Below, in pieces: positions 6,996-15,076 of a stretch of 16,008 nucleotides of DNA. The notes beneath the pieces were generated by a model. That model had not been told where the DNA came from. It worked only from the letters and a program-made list of their open reading frames with translations, and ran no database searches. The stretch covers positions 1 through 16,008 of the forward strand of contig DASSJI010000089.1 in assembly GCA_035691285.1 (NCBI GenBank), given 5' to 3'. This stretch comes from DATFEN01 sp035691285. Its GTDB lineage: Bacteria; Acidobacteriota; Vicinamibacteria; Fen-336. How positions within the stretch are numbered: the stretch's first letter is position 1; every line of letters begins with the position of its first letter. The translations under genes and the position numbers were made by a program.

Positions 6996-7945
6996 GCGCC
7001 CTGGTGAGCCTGTCGCACATGACGCGGCGCTACGGCGAGCGCACGGCGGCCGGCGACGTCAGCTTCGACGTCGAGCACGGCGAGATGTTCGGCCTGATCG
7101 GTCCGGACGGCGCCGGCAAGACGACGACCCTGCGCGTGGTCCTGGGCCTGCTCCAGGCCTCGGCTGGCAGCGTGCGGACCTGCGGTCTCGATCCCTGGCG
7201 CGAGTCCGCCGCTCTCTCGCGGAAGGTCGGCTACCTGTCGCAGCGCTTCTCGCTCTACGGGGACCTGACCGTGGACGAGAACGTCGCCTTCTTCGCCGAC
7301 GTCCACGGCGTCCGGGGCTTCAGGACCCGGCGCGACGAGCTCCTCGACCTGCTCCGCATGACCCCGTTCCGCAGGCGCCTGGCCGACCGCCTCTCGGGCG
7401 GCATGAAGCAGAAGCTGGCGCTCGCCTGCACGCTGATCCACACTCCCGAGCTGCTCGTCCTCGACGAGCCCACGACCGGCGTGGATCCCGTCTCCCGCCG
7501 GGACTTCTGGCGCATCCTGGCTCGGCTCCAGCGCGAGGGCCTGACGCTGCTCCTCACCACGCCCTACCTGGACGAAGCCGAGCGCTGCCAGCGCGTGGCG
7601 CTCATGGACCGGGGGCGGATCCTGGTCGTGAGCGCGCCCGACGCCCTCCGGGCAGGAGCGGAGGGGTCCGTGGTGGAGGTGCTGGCCACGCCGAGACGCC
7701 GCGCTCTCGAGCTCCTCGCCGGACGCGAGGGGGTCCGGGACGTGCAGTCGTTCGGCGAGAGGCTGCACGTGACCCTGACGGCCGACGCGGCAGCGCAGGC
7801 GGATGCCGTGGCGCTGCGGCTTTCGTCCATCCTCCGAGGCGGTGGCGTGGTCGTGGAGTCCGCCCGTGCCACGCCCCCGAGCCTCGAGGACGTGTTCATC
7901 GCGCGGATCCAGACGAGCGCGGGCGAGCCCGCCGGGGAGCGATGA
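6992..7945 (+). CDS. ABC transporter ATPase 1 (YbhF N-half type, lacks switch His)
   Basis: This 317-residue nucleotide-binding subunit is of the DrrA/CcmA class used with ABC-2 permeases. Visible motifs are Walker A GPDGAGKTT (37-45), the Q-loop glutamine in YLSQRFSLY (Q84), the canonical signature LSGGMKQ (134-140), Walker B LLVLDEP with catalytic E159, and the D-loop GVDP (163-166). The H-loop reads LLTTPYLDEAERC, so the switch histidine is replaced by P191. The GPDGAGKT Walker A and the TPYLDEA H-loop are features I associate with the first half of E. coli YbhF. A C-terminal extension of about 110 residues ends in PSLEDVFI, usual for this class. It probably pairs with ATPase 2 as a heterodimer. 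The GTG start overlaps the adaptor stop (GTGA), and the stop overlaps the channel gene start (ATGA). Confidence 0.93.
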   Translation: MSALVSLSHMTRRYGERTAAGDVSFDVEHGEMFGLIGPDGAGKTTTLRVVLGLLQASAGSVRTCGLDPWRESAALSRKVGYLSQRFSLYGDLTVDENVAFFADVHGVRGFRTRRDELLDLLRMTPFRRRLADRLSGGMKQKLALACTLIHTPELLVLDEPTTGVDPVSRRDFWRILARLQREGLTLLLTTPYLDEAERCQRVALMDRGRILVVSAPDALRAGAEGSVVEVLATPRRRALELLAGREGVRDVQSFGERLHVTLTADAAAQADAVALRLSSILRGGGVVVESARATPPSLEDVFIARIQTSAGEPAGER

Positions 7946-9306
7946 AGATGCGCGCAGCATTCGCCGCAGTGCCCTGGATCACGCTGTCCGTGAGCGCTCC
8001 GGCAGGCGCCACGCAGGGGCCCGCGCCGCCGACGGTCGAAGCCCTCCAGCTCACGGTGGACGCGGCCGTGGCGCGCGCCGTCGAGTCGTCGCCGCGGCTC
8101 GCGCGCCTGCTCGCCCTCGAGGCGGGCGCGGCGGCGGAAGCGCGCGGAGCCCGGGCGGAGCGCTGGCCCCAGCTCGAGGTCGGAGCCGCGTACAGCCGGC
8201 GCTCGGAGGTTCCCGAGCTCGCGATCTTCGCGCCCACGAACGATCCGGCGCGGCCGGTCGAGCGCATCGTGGTGTTCCCGAACATCCAGGACAACTGGCG
8301 CGTGCGTGCGGGGGTCACCTTGCCGATCTACACCGGGGGAAGGGTGTCCGGGCAGATCGACGCTACGCGGGAGGGCGCGGCTGCCGCGGCCGAGGATCTT
8401 CGCGCCGGCCGGGCCGATCTCGTGCTCGAGACGAAGACCGCCTACTGGTCGCTCGTGACCGCGCGCGAGAGCGAGCGCGTGCTGCGCGACGCGATCCGGG
8501 CCTACGACTCCCACCTGCGGGACGCCCGCAGCCGGGAGGAGGTGGGCATGGCGGCGCGCAACGAGGTCCTGGCCGTGGAGGTGGAACGGGACCGCGCGGA
8601 GTACGAGCGCCTGCAGGCAGAAGCCGCCGCGGAAGCCGCCGAGGCCAACCTGCAGCGGCTGCTCGGGCTGCCGCCCGCCACCCGCATCGACCCGGTCGAG
8701 CCGAAGGAGGTCCAGCCCGGAAGTCGGCCCGAGCTGGAGGCGCTCGTCGCCGAGGCCCAGGCGAGCCGGCCCGAGCGGCGCGCCCTCGCGGCGCGCGTCG
8801 CCGCGGCGGATGCGGCGGCGAGCGCCGAGCGCGGCGCCCGGCTGCCGCAGCTCGCGCTGAGCGGCGGCTACACCTATGCGAACCCCAACCGGGACATCGT
8901 GCCCCCGACCGCGGACTGGACGGACACCTGGGAGGTCGGCGTCGGGTTGGCGTGGAGCGTCTTCGATGGCGGGAAGCGCGCGAGCCTCGAGGCCCGCACA
9001 CGGGCCCAGGCCGGTGCCGCCCGCGAAGAGCTGCGCGAGCTGGACCGAGCGGTCCGTCTCGAGGTGACGCAGCGGGCCCTGGAGCTGCGCACGGCCGAGG
9101 CGCGACTCGCCGTCTCCGAGCGTGGCGTGGTGTCGGCAGCGGAGAGCCAGAGGGTCGCCGCGGATCGCTACCGGGAAGGCGTCATACCCTCCTCCGAGCT
9201 TCTCGACGCGGAGGTGGCCCACGAGCGCGCGGCCCTGTCCCGCACGGAGTCGTTCGCCGCCCTGCGGCTGGCAGGCGCCGGGCTCGATCGCGCGGCTGGA
9301 CGGTAG
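7942..9306 (+). CDS. TolC-family outer-membrane efflux channel
   Basis: This 454-residue product fits TolC/OprM-like proteins, which form trimeric beta-barrel/alpha-tunnel conduits across the outer membrane. A short signal peptide ends around APAGA (residues 19-23). Two repeated OEP halves follow. The first has coiled helices at about 35-75, a strand region ending in LPIYTGGR (127-134), and long helices at 140-245. The second has helices at 262-300, strands ending in WSVFDGGK (338-345), and helices to the C-terminus that contain the typical YREGVIPSSELLDAE segment (410-424). The two matching turn motifs, PIYTGG and VFDGG, mark the family's internal duplication. It lies between the two ATPase genes, overlapping the first by 4 nt and ending 2 nt before the second. 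It is therefore probably the dedicated exit channel of this pump and not a shared general TolC. Confidence 0.93.
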   Translation: MKMRAAFAAVPWITLSVSAPAGATQGPAPPTVEALQLTVDAAVARAVESSPRLARLLALEAGAAAEARGARAERWPQLEVGAAYSRRSEVPELAIFAPTNDPARPVERIVVFPNIQDNWRVRAGVTLPIYTGGRVSGQIDATREGAAAAAEDLRAGRADLVLETKTAYWSLVTARESERVLRDAIRAYDSHLRDARSREEVGMAARNEVLAVEVERDRAEYERLQAEAAAEAAEANLQRLLGLPPATRIDPVEPKEVQPGSRPELEALVAEAQASRPERRALAARVAAADAAASAERGARLPQLALSGGYTYANPNRDIVPPTADWTDTWEVGVGLAWSVFDGGKRASLEARTRAQAGAAREELRELDRAVRLEVTQRALELRTAEARLAVSERGVVSAAESQRVAADRYREGVIPSSELLDAEVAHERAALSRTESFAALRLAGAGLDRAAGR

Positions 9307-9308
9307 CG

Positions 9309-10262
9309 ATGGCCGTCATCGAGGTGGAGCGCCTCGTCAAGCGCTTCGGCGGGTTCACGTCCGTCGACGACCTGAGCCTGTCCGTCGAGGAGGGCGAGGT
9401 GTTCGGGTTGCTCGGCAGCAACGGGGCCGGGAAGTCCACCACCATCCGGATGCTGTGCGGGCTGCTGACGCCCAGCTCCGGGCGGGCCAGTGTCCTCGGC
9501 ATCGACGTGGCGAGAGACCCCGAGGCTGTCAAGCGGCGCATCGGCTACATGACCCAGCGCTTCAGCCTGTACGACGATCTGTCGGTCGCCCAGAACCTGG
9601 AGTTCTTCGGGGGCGTCTACGGCTTGCGGGGGTCGCTGTTCGACGAGCGCAGCGCCTGGGCGGTGCACATGGCCGGGCTCGAGGGGAAGGAGGGCCTGCT
9701 GACCCGCGCGCTTCCGGGCGGCTGGAAGCAGCGCCTGGCCCTGGCCTGCGCGGTGATGCACCAGCCCCGCGTGGTGTTCCTCGACGAGCCGACGGGCGGC
9801 GTGGACCCGCTCTCGCGGCGACGCTTCTGGGCCCTCATCGACCGAATGGCGGCCCAGGGGGTGACGATCATCGTGACGACGCACTACCTCGACGAGGCCG
9901 AGCGCTGCGACCGGATCGCGCTCATGCACCTGGGCCGGCTCGTCGCCCTGGGCACGGTCCGAGAGCTGAAGCAGGTGTTCGCCGGGCGCGCGCTCCTCGA
10001 GGTCTCCTGCCCCCGCTTCGTGGCGGCCCAGGAGCGGCTGGAGCGGGAGGCGTTCGTCCTGGAGGCCTCGCTCTTCGGTACCCGGCTGCACCTGGTCGTG
10101 ACGGACGCGGACGAGGGCCGCCGCAGGACGCTCGCGGTGCTCGAGGCCCAGGGCAACGTCCCTGCCCGCGTCGAGCGCGTGGTTCCCTCCCTCGAGGACG
10201 TCTTCATCCACTGCATCGAGAAGGAGGACGCGGCGCGCAGCCCGGCCGCCGTGCGGGCGTGA
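9309..10262 (+). CDS. ABC transporter ATPase 2 (YbhF C-half type, altered signature)
   Basis: This 317-residue ABC ATPase has Walker A GSNGAGKST (36-44), Q-loop Q83 in YMTQRFSLY, Walker B VVFLDEP with catalytic E160, D-loop GVDP, and an intact switch histidine H192 in IVTTHYLDEAERC. The signature motif is LPGGWKQ (135-141): proline replaces the usual serine and tryptophan the usual Gln/Met. This is the reverse of ATPase 1, which keeps the signature but lacks the histidine. The C-terminal tail ends with the VPSLEDVFIHCIEKED segment typical of the class. The protein is the same length as ATPase 1, so the two probably arose by duplication and act as a heterodimer. The ATG lies 2 nt after the channel gene, and the TGA overlaps the GTG of the first permease (GTGA). 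Confidence 0.94.
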   Translation: MAVIEVERLVKRFGGFTSVDDLSLSVEEGEVFGLLGSNGAGKSTTIRMLCGLLTPSSGRASVLGIDVARDPEAVKRRIGYMTQRFSLYDDLSVAQNLEFFGGVYGLRGSLFDERSAWAVHMAGLEGKEGLLTRALPGGWKQRLALACAVMHQPRVVFLDEPTGGVDPLSRRRFWALIDRMAAQGVTIIVTTHYLDEAERCDRIALMHLGRLVALGTVRELKQVFAGRALLEVSCPRFVAAQERLEREAFVLEASLFGTRLHLVVTDADEGRRRTLAVLEAQGNVPARVERVVPSLEDVFIHCIEKEDAARSPAAVRA

Positions 10263-11380
10263 GCTTCCGGAAGGTCGTCGCCATCGCCCGCAAGGAGCTG
10301 CGCCAGGCGGCGCGCGATCCCCTGAGCCTGGCGATGCTCCTGGGCGTGCCGACCATGATGCTGCTGCTGTACGGCTTCGCCCTGAACTTCGACGTGCGCC
10401 ACATCCGGCTCGCGGTCCAGGACCGAGACAGGACGCCGCAGAGCAGGGAGCTGGTGGCGTCCTTCGTCAACTCCCGCTACTTCGACCGCGTGGCGGATCT
10501 CGGCGCCGGCGCGGACCTGGAGCGGGTCACCGAGACGCGGGAGGCGCGGGCGATCCTGGTGATCCCCGAGGGCTACGGCGACAAGATCCTCGGGCGGCGA
10601 CCCTCGCCGGTGCAGCTCGTCCTGGACGGGGCCGACTCGAACACCGCCTCGACGATCCTCAACTACGCGAACGCGATCGTCGCGGACCAGAACGCGACGC
10701 TGATGCGGGAGGCGCTGGGGACGCGCCAGGGGGCCGCCCTGGACCTGGCACCCCGGGTGCTCTACAACCCCGAGCTGAAGTCGACGCAGTTCCTGGTGCC
10801 GGGGCTCATCGGGTTCATCCTGATGCTGACCGCCGTGCTCTCCACGGCCATGTCGATCGTCCGGGAGAAGGAGCGCGGCACGATGGAGCAGCTCCGCGTG
10901 ACCTCGCTGCGGCCGGGCGAGCTGATCGCAGGCAAGACCTTGCCCTACCTGGGCATCTCGCTGACGGCGACGGGCATCATCCTGGTGGCGGCTCGCGTGC
11001 TGTTCGGCGTCGCGGTGCGGGGGCCGTATCTCGACCTGTTCGTCGCGACCCTGGTGTACCTGATCGGTGCGCTCGGATTCGGGCTGCTGGTATCGAGCTT
11101 CTCCGACACCCAGGCGCTGGCGTTCCAGGCGGGCTCGGTGACGTCCATGCTGCCGGCGATCTTCCTGTCGGGCTTCATCTTCCCGATCCGCGCCATGCCC
11201 GAGGTACTGCAGTGGCTCACGTACGCGGTTCCTGCGCGCTACTTCAACGTGATCCTGCGCGGCGTGATCCTGAAGGGCGCGGGTCTCCAGCCATACGCGT
11301 GGGACCTGGCGTTCCTCGTCCTCTACGCCGCCGTGGTCCTGGGGATCGCCTACGTGCGCCTGACCCGGCGAGAGGCCTGA
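10259..11380 (+). CDS. ABC-2 type permease 1 (YbhS/YbhR-like)
   Basis: This 373-residue inner-membrane permease has ABC2_membrane_3 architecture. An N-terminal amphipathic stretch (RKVVAIARKELRQAARDP) precedes TM1 (about 22-42). A large extracytoplasmic domain (45-176) follows, and then five further membrane segments at about 177-200, 228-250, 257-280, 290-312 and 348-367. The loop REKERGTMEQLRVTSLRPGE (202-221) is the conserved cytoplasmic coupling segment that contacts the ATPases. FLSGFIFPIRAMP (302-314) is the hallmark before the last segments. The GTG start overlaps the ATPase 2 stop by 4 nt, and a longer open frame upstream is only a shadow of ATPase 2. It probably forms the transmembrane heterodimer with permease 2. 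The substrate cannot be read from sequence. E. coli YbhFSR is linked to drug efflux, so a hydrophobic drug-like substrate is a reasonable guess. Confidence 0.93.
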   Translation: MSFRKVVAIARKELRQAARDPLSLAMLLGVPTMMLLLYGFALNFDVRHIRLAVQDRDRTPQSRELVASFVNSRYFDRVADLGAGADLERVTETREARAILVIPEGYGDKILGRRPSPVQLVLDGADSNTASTILNYANAIVADQNATLMREALGTRQGAALDLAPRVLYNPELKSTQFLVPGLIGFILMLTAVLSTAMSIVREKERGTMEQLRVTSLRPGELIAGKTLPYLGISLTATGIILVAARVLFGVAVRGPYLDLFVATLVYLIGALGFGLLVSSFSDTQALAFQAGSVTSMLPAIFLSGFIFPIRAMPEVLQWLTYAVPARYFNVILRGVILKGAGLQPYAWDLAFLVLYAAVVLGIAYVRLTRREA

Positions 11381-11383
11381 GCG

Positions 11384-12511
11384 GTGCGCGTCCTCGTCCG
11401 GATGATCGTCAAGGAGTTCTTCCAGCTCGCCCGCGACCGCAAGATGATCCCCGTGCTTCTCGTCGGGCCGCTGGCGCAGCTGATCGCACTGGGGTACGCG
11501 GCCAACATGGACATCGCGCTCATCCCGCTCCTGCTCGTGGACCAGGACCGGAGCGCGGAGAGCCGTGCCCTCCTGGAGCGCTTCACCGGATCGGGCTACT
11601 TCGATCTGGCGGGCAGCGTCGAGACCGCGGACGCAGTCGAGCCTTGGCTCGTCGACGGCAGGGCCCAGGTGGCCCTGGTCGTTCCCGAGGGCTACGGCGA
11701 GGACGTGGCGGCGGGCCGGACGCCGCGGCTCCAGCTCGTGGCCGACGGCACGGACGCGAACTCGGCCGTGCTGGGCCTGCAGTACGCGGCCCGCATCGTG
11801 CAGGGCCTCGGCGTCGAGCTCGTGGCCGCGCGGGTCGACCGCGCGGCGCGGCGCGCCGACGCCGCGCGCGTCGAGCTCAAGCCGCGGGTCTGGTACAACC
11901 CGGACCTGAAGAGCCGCTGGTTCTACGTCCCCGCGGTGCTGGCGATGGTGCTGATGCTGGTCACCATGATCCTGCCCTCGATGGCCGTCGTGCGCGAGAA
12001 GGAGCTCGGAACCCTGGAGCAGATCATCGTGACGCCCCTCCAGGCCTGGCAGCTCGTCCTCGGCAAGCTGGTCCCGTTCGTGGTGATCGGCCTCCTCGAC
12101 ATGCTGCTGGTCACCGCCGTCGCCCGCTTCCTGTTCGGCGTGCCGCTGCGCGGCTCGCTGGTGTTCCTGACCCTGGTCACGCTGCTTTTCCTGCTGAACA
12201 CCCTGGGGCTCGGCCTGCTGGTGTCGACGCTCGTGAGCACGCAGCAGCAGGCCATGATGTCGTGCATCTACCTGCTCATGGTGCCGATGATCTACCTCTC
12301 GGGGCTGATCTTCCCGATCGAGAACATGCCCGCCGGCTTCCAGTACGCGACCTATGTCATCCCGGTCCGATACTATGCCGACGTGCTCCGGGGCGTCTTC
12401 CTGCGGGGGTCGGGGATCGGGGTGCTGTGGCCCGAGGCGGTCACGCTCCTCGGGATGGGCACGCTCATCCTCGTGCTGGCGTCCCTGCGCTTCCGCAAGA
12501 GCCTGGACTGA
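11384..12511 (+). CDS. ABC-2 type permease 2 (YbhR/YbhS-like)
   Basis: This 375-residue paralogue of permease 1 has the same plan. TM1 is at about 22-40, followed by an extracytoplasmic domain (42-178) with the matching DQDRSAESR and VPEGYGEDVAAG segments (compare DRDRTPQSR and IPEGYGDKILG in permease 1). Five membrane segments lie at about 180-203, 228-251, 257-281, 289-311 and 348-367. The coupling loop REKELGTLEQIIVTPLQAWQ (204-223) and YLSGLIFPIENMP (304-316) are conserved. The GTG at 11384 lies 3 nt after the permease 1 stop. The TGA overlaps the ATG of the next gene by one base (TGATG), so translation of the downstream membrane protein is probably coupled. It is inferred to pair with permease 1 in the inner membrane. 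Confidence 0.93.
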   Translation: MRVLVRMIVKEFFQLARDRKMIPVLLVGPLAQLIALGYAANMDIALIPLLLVDQDRSAESRALLERFTGSGYFDLAGSVETADAVEPWLVDGRAQVALVVPEGYGEDVAAGRTPRLQLVADGTDANSAVLGLQYAARIVQGLGVELVAARVDRAARRADAARVELKPRVWYNPDLKSRWFYVPAVLAMVLMLVTMILPSMAVVREKELGTLEQIIVTPLQAWQLVLGKLVPFVVIGLLDMLLVTAVARFLFGVPLRGSLVFLTLVTLLFLLNTLGLGLLVSTLVSTQQQAMMSCIYLLMVPMIYLSGLIFPIENMPAGFQYATYVIPVRYYADVLRGVFLRGSGIGVLWPEAVTLLGMGTLILVLASLRFRKSLD

Positions 12512-13707
12512 TGGGCGAGCCCGGGAGAGGCTTCCCGTGGGAGGCCGTGTACTGGGCGATCACGTTCCTGTGCCTCGCCTGCACGGGCCTCTTCTACGTC
12601 GCGCCGCGCGGGTCGTTCGCCGGCGCCGCGCTGCACGGGCTCTCCCTCGAGTTCGAGCAGAACCTCGCGACCACCTGGGAGGGGTTCTGCTTCCTGCTCG
12701 TGAGCCTGCTCGCCCTCGGCCGCGCCGGCCGGGCATGGCGCGCGCCGCCGGCCTGGCCGTGGCTCGGGGTGGCGATCCTCGCCGCGGGCCTCTCGCTCGA
12801 CGAGCTGGGCTCGATCCACGAGCGGGCCGACCTGCTCTTCGAGCCGATCGGCCTCGACACCGAGATGGTGGCGCTCCTTCCGTTCGCGGTCCCGGCCGTC
12901 GCCCTCGCCGTCTTCACCCTGGCGCGCTTCTGGCAGGGCGGCGAGCGGCGGCGGGCCCTGCGTCTTCTCCTGGCGTTGGGCCTGCTCGGCTCCGTGGTGC
13001 TCCTGGAGAAGCTCGAGCACTCGATCCGAACTCCCCCTGGCCTCGCCCCCTTCCGCGGCGTGCTCGAGGAGGGCATCGAGATGGCCGGTGTCTTCGTGCT
13101 GCTGGGCCTCGTGCTGGAGCGGCGAGCGCCGCTCGCGAGCTCGGCGCCCCTCGGCGCGGCGCTCCACCGCGTCTTCGCGCCCGCGGCCCTCGTGACGGTG
13201 CTCGCGCTCCCCGCGCTCGTGTACGTGACCGCGGCGACGCGCCGCATGCAGCGCGGGCGTGGCGTTCCCGCGGCCTGGGTGCCCTTCGCGCTGCTGGCCC
13301 TGGTGGCCCTCGCAGCCCTGGCGCTCCGCCGCGCGCGCCAGGGCGGCCACAGGGCGCTCCTGCTCGTGGGGCTCGGCGCCGCCCTGCTCGCCGCCGACGC
13401 GATCATCGTGTTCCAGCGATTGGAGAGCGGTCGTGCGATCCGCAGCGGCGCGCTCCAGGACACGCTGTTGCCCGCGCTCCTCGCCCTCGCCCTGCTCGTT
13501 CCCGCGCTTCGCGAGCGGGGTGGCGCCCGAGTCCTGGTTCCCCTGCTGGCGCTCACGCCCGTCTACTGGATGCCGCTGACGCGGTATGGGGGGTTTGCGG
13601 TCGGCTCGGTCCAGGCGCTGGGGCTGCTGTTCGTGCTGGTGCAAGGGCTCGAAGCGAGTGGCGAGCCGCGCGACGCGCGGCCTACTGCGGCGCCGCCCCC
13701 CGCGTGA
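12511..13707 (+). CDS. Multi-pass membrane protein, unknown function, coupled to efflux operon
   Basis: This 398-residue, very hydrophobic protein has about nine to ten predicted membrane segments (roughly 12-31, 55-70, 82-97, 119-140, 148-166, 186-203, 222-242, 255-272, 282-301, 317-333 and 342-380). I do not recognise a named family. Charged residues sit in or next to the hydrophobic segments: FEQNLATTWEG (48-58), LSLDELGSIHER (94-105), LLEKLEHS (164-171) and LEEGIEMAG (185-193). The DE...HE / E...H / EE..E set is reminiscent of membrane-embedded metal- or proton-binding sites, but that is a guess. The start is fixed by the TGATG overlap with permease 2, so it is the last gene of the pump operon by layout. 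It could be an accessory pump protein or an unrelated passenger. It ends in a Pro/Ala-rich tail, and its last 26 nt overlap the end of the convergent carrier gene. Confidence 0.82.
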   Translation: MGEPGRGFPWEAVYWAITFLCLACTGLFYVAPRGSFAGAALHGLSLEFEQNLATTWEGFCFLLVSLLALGRAGRAWRAPPAWPWLGVAILAAGLSLDELGSIHERADLLFEPIGLDTEMVALLPFAVPAVALAVFTLARFWQGGERRRALRLLLALGLLGSVVLLEKLEHSIRTPPGLAPFRGVLEEGIEMAGVFVLLGLVLERRAPLASSAPLGAALHRVFAPAALVTVLALPALVYVTAATRRMQRGRGVPAAWVPFALLALVALAALALRRARQGGHRALLLVGLGAALLAADAIIVFQRLESGRAIRSGALQDTLLPALLALALLVPALRERGGARVLVPLLALTPVYWMPLTRYGGFAVGSVQALGLLFVLVQGLEASGEPRDARPTAAPPPA

Positions 13708-15076
13708 GCCGCCGGTTCTCGCGGACGACCACGATGGCGAGGGCGAGCCAGACGACGACCAGCGCGACGTTGAACACGAACAACGGCGTGAGGGAGAGCT
13801 GCAGCAGGTTGATCCCGACGAACGCGGTCAAGGCCGAGAAGCCGTCGCCGATCCGAACGAAGAGCGTGTCGATCGCCCCCTTGGCCTGGTACTTCATCTC
13901 CCGGGTCGTGGGCAGCCACAGCACCTGCTTCGCCGTGTTGTTGATCGAATAGTCCGTGGCGTTCTCGGCGACCTTCATCGTCTTGATGACGGCCAGGAGC
14001 GGCACCAGGGCCATGGCCGTGTACGAGACGAGCGAGATCACCGGCAGCGCCAGCAAGAGCGTCGCGAAGCCTCCGTACTTCAGGAGCCGCGACGCGACGA
14101 AGGCCTGGAGCAGCAGCCCGACCAGGCTCACCCAGAAGAGGAAGTCGGCGTAGAAGGCCGTGGTGCCGTCGGCGACGAAGCGCTCCACGGCGGCGGGGTC
14201 GGTGAGACCGCCGGCCTGGAGCTGCTGCTGCAGCGCCCTCTGGACGGCGCCGTAGAGGAGGTTCTCGCCGCCGGTGTTCACCCAGTTCAGCACCAGGATC
14301 ATGAGCGCCGTGGCCAGCAGGTAGCGGTGCGAGAAGACGAGTCGGAAGGCTTCGCTCCGCGCCCCGCCCTGCTCGGTGGTCCGCTTCGTCCGAGGGGAAC
14401 CCTCGCCGATCGGCCCCCGCGTGTCGGCGAGGAGCGTCAGGCCGATCGAGACGAGCAGGACGAAGGCCGCGGCGAGCAGGAGGGAGTAGCTGTTGAGAAC
14501 GTGGAGGGAGACGAGCTGCTTGGCGATCCAGGCGCCGGCGGCCGCTCCCGCCGAGGCGCCGATGGCGATCACGGGGAACAGGCGCTTGCCTCGCTCCTCG
14601 TCGTAGATGTCGGCGGCGAACGACCAGAACTGGGCGACCACGAGGTTGTTGAAGATGCCGACCCACAGGTAGAACGCGATCCCCAGGTAGGGCACGCGGT
14701 CGACGAGGAAGCCCGGCTGCAGCAGCCAGAAGACCACCAGGTTCGAGGCGAAGAACAGCGTGACCCGCGACACCAGCCGGCGCCGCTCGAGGGCGCTCGA
14801 GAGCCGGGCGTAGATGGGGATCACCACGAGGAGCAAGAGGCCCTGGCCGAAGCTGCTGTACGCCTTGAGCTCGGTGCTCGAGATGGCCTCGACCCCGCTG
14901 GTCGCGAGCAGACCGTCGCGGGCGGGCTTGACGAAGTAGTAGCCGCCGAGGAGCAGGAAGACGTTGACCAGGAGGATGGCGGCGGTCTTGGCCTCGCCGG
15001 GTCGAACGTCGGCGAACAGCCGGAACAGTCGGTCGAGAGGAGTCGCGGTGCGCCACTCCGCCGTGGTGCTGGACAT
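13682..15076 (-). CDS. Tlc-type ATP/ADP (NTP/NDP) exchange carrier-like membrane protein
   Basis: This 464-residue carrier has roughly eleven to twelve membrane segments (for example 30-48, 76-92, 104-122, 128-150, 168-188, 198-216, 252-268, 306-330, 337-363 and 425-452). YYFVKPARDGLL (46-57) and ENATDYSINNTAKQVLWLP (371-389), followed by TREMKYQAKGAIDT (391-404), are signatures of the Tlc/NTP-NDP exchange family. The founding members exchange ATP for ADP in plastids and in Chlamydia and Rickettsia. Homologues in free-living bacteria have unknown substrates. The ATG at 15076 is chosen because it overlaps the upstream stop (TGATG) and gives the normal family N-terminus. An open extension to 15304 runs through the upstream gene and lacks family features. 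The carrier is therefore probably co-expressed with the upstream uncharacterised gene. Actual nucleotide transport here is inference. Confidence 0.87.
   Translation of the reverse strand: MSSTTAEWRTATPLDRLFRLFADVRPGEAKTAAILLVNVFLLLGGYYFVKPARDGLLATSGVEAISSTELKAYSSFGQGLLLLVVIPIYARLSSALERRRLVSRVTLFFASNLVVFWLLQPGFLVDRVPYLGIAFYLWVGIFNNLVVAQFWSFAADIYDEERGKRLFPVIAIGASAGAAAGAWIAKQLVSLHVLNSYSLLLAAAFVLLVSIGLTLLADTRGPIGEGSPRTKRTTEQGGARSEAFRLVFSHRYLLATALMILVLNWVNTGGENLLYGAVQRALQQQLQAGGLTDPAAVERFVADGTTAFYADFLFWVSLVGLLLQAFVASRLLKYGGFATLLLALPVISLVSYTAMALVPLLAVIKTMKVAENATDYSINNTAKQVLWLPTTREMKYQAKGAIDTLFVRIGDGFSALTAFVGINLLQLSLTPLFVFNVALVVVWLALAIVVVRENRRLTRGAAPQ

Noticed and set aside
7803..9308. Long plus-strand frame running upstream into ATPase 2
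   Set aside because: The residues before the ATG at 9309 are an Arg/Ala-rich shadow of ATPase 1 and the TolC-family gene. The ABC domain starts only at MAVIEVERLVKRFGG.
9122..10258. Long plus-strand frame running upstream into permease 1
   Set aside because: This is an out-of-frame reading of the channel and ATPase 2 genes. The permease begins at the GTG at 10259, which overlaps the preceding stop.
12373..13644. Minus-strand 423-codon frame opposite the last pump-operon gene
   Set aside because: It is a low-complexity charged product. The plus-strand frame has clean membrane segments and a coupled start.
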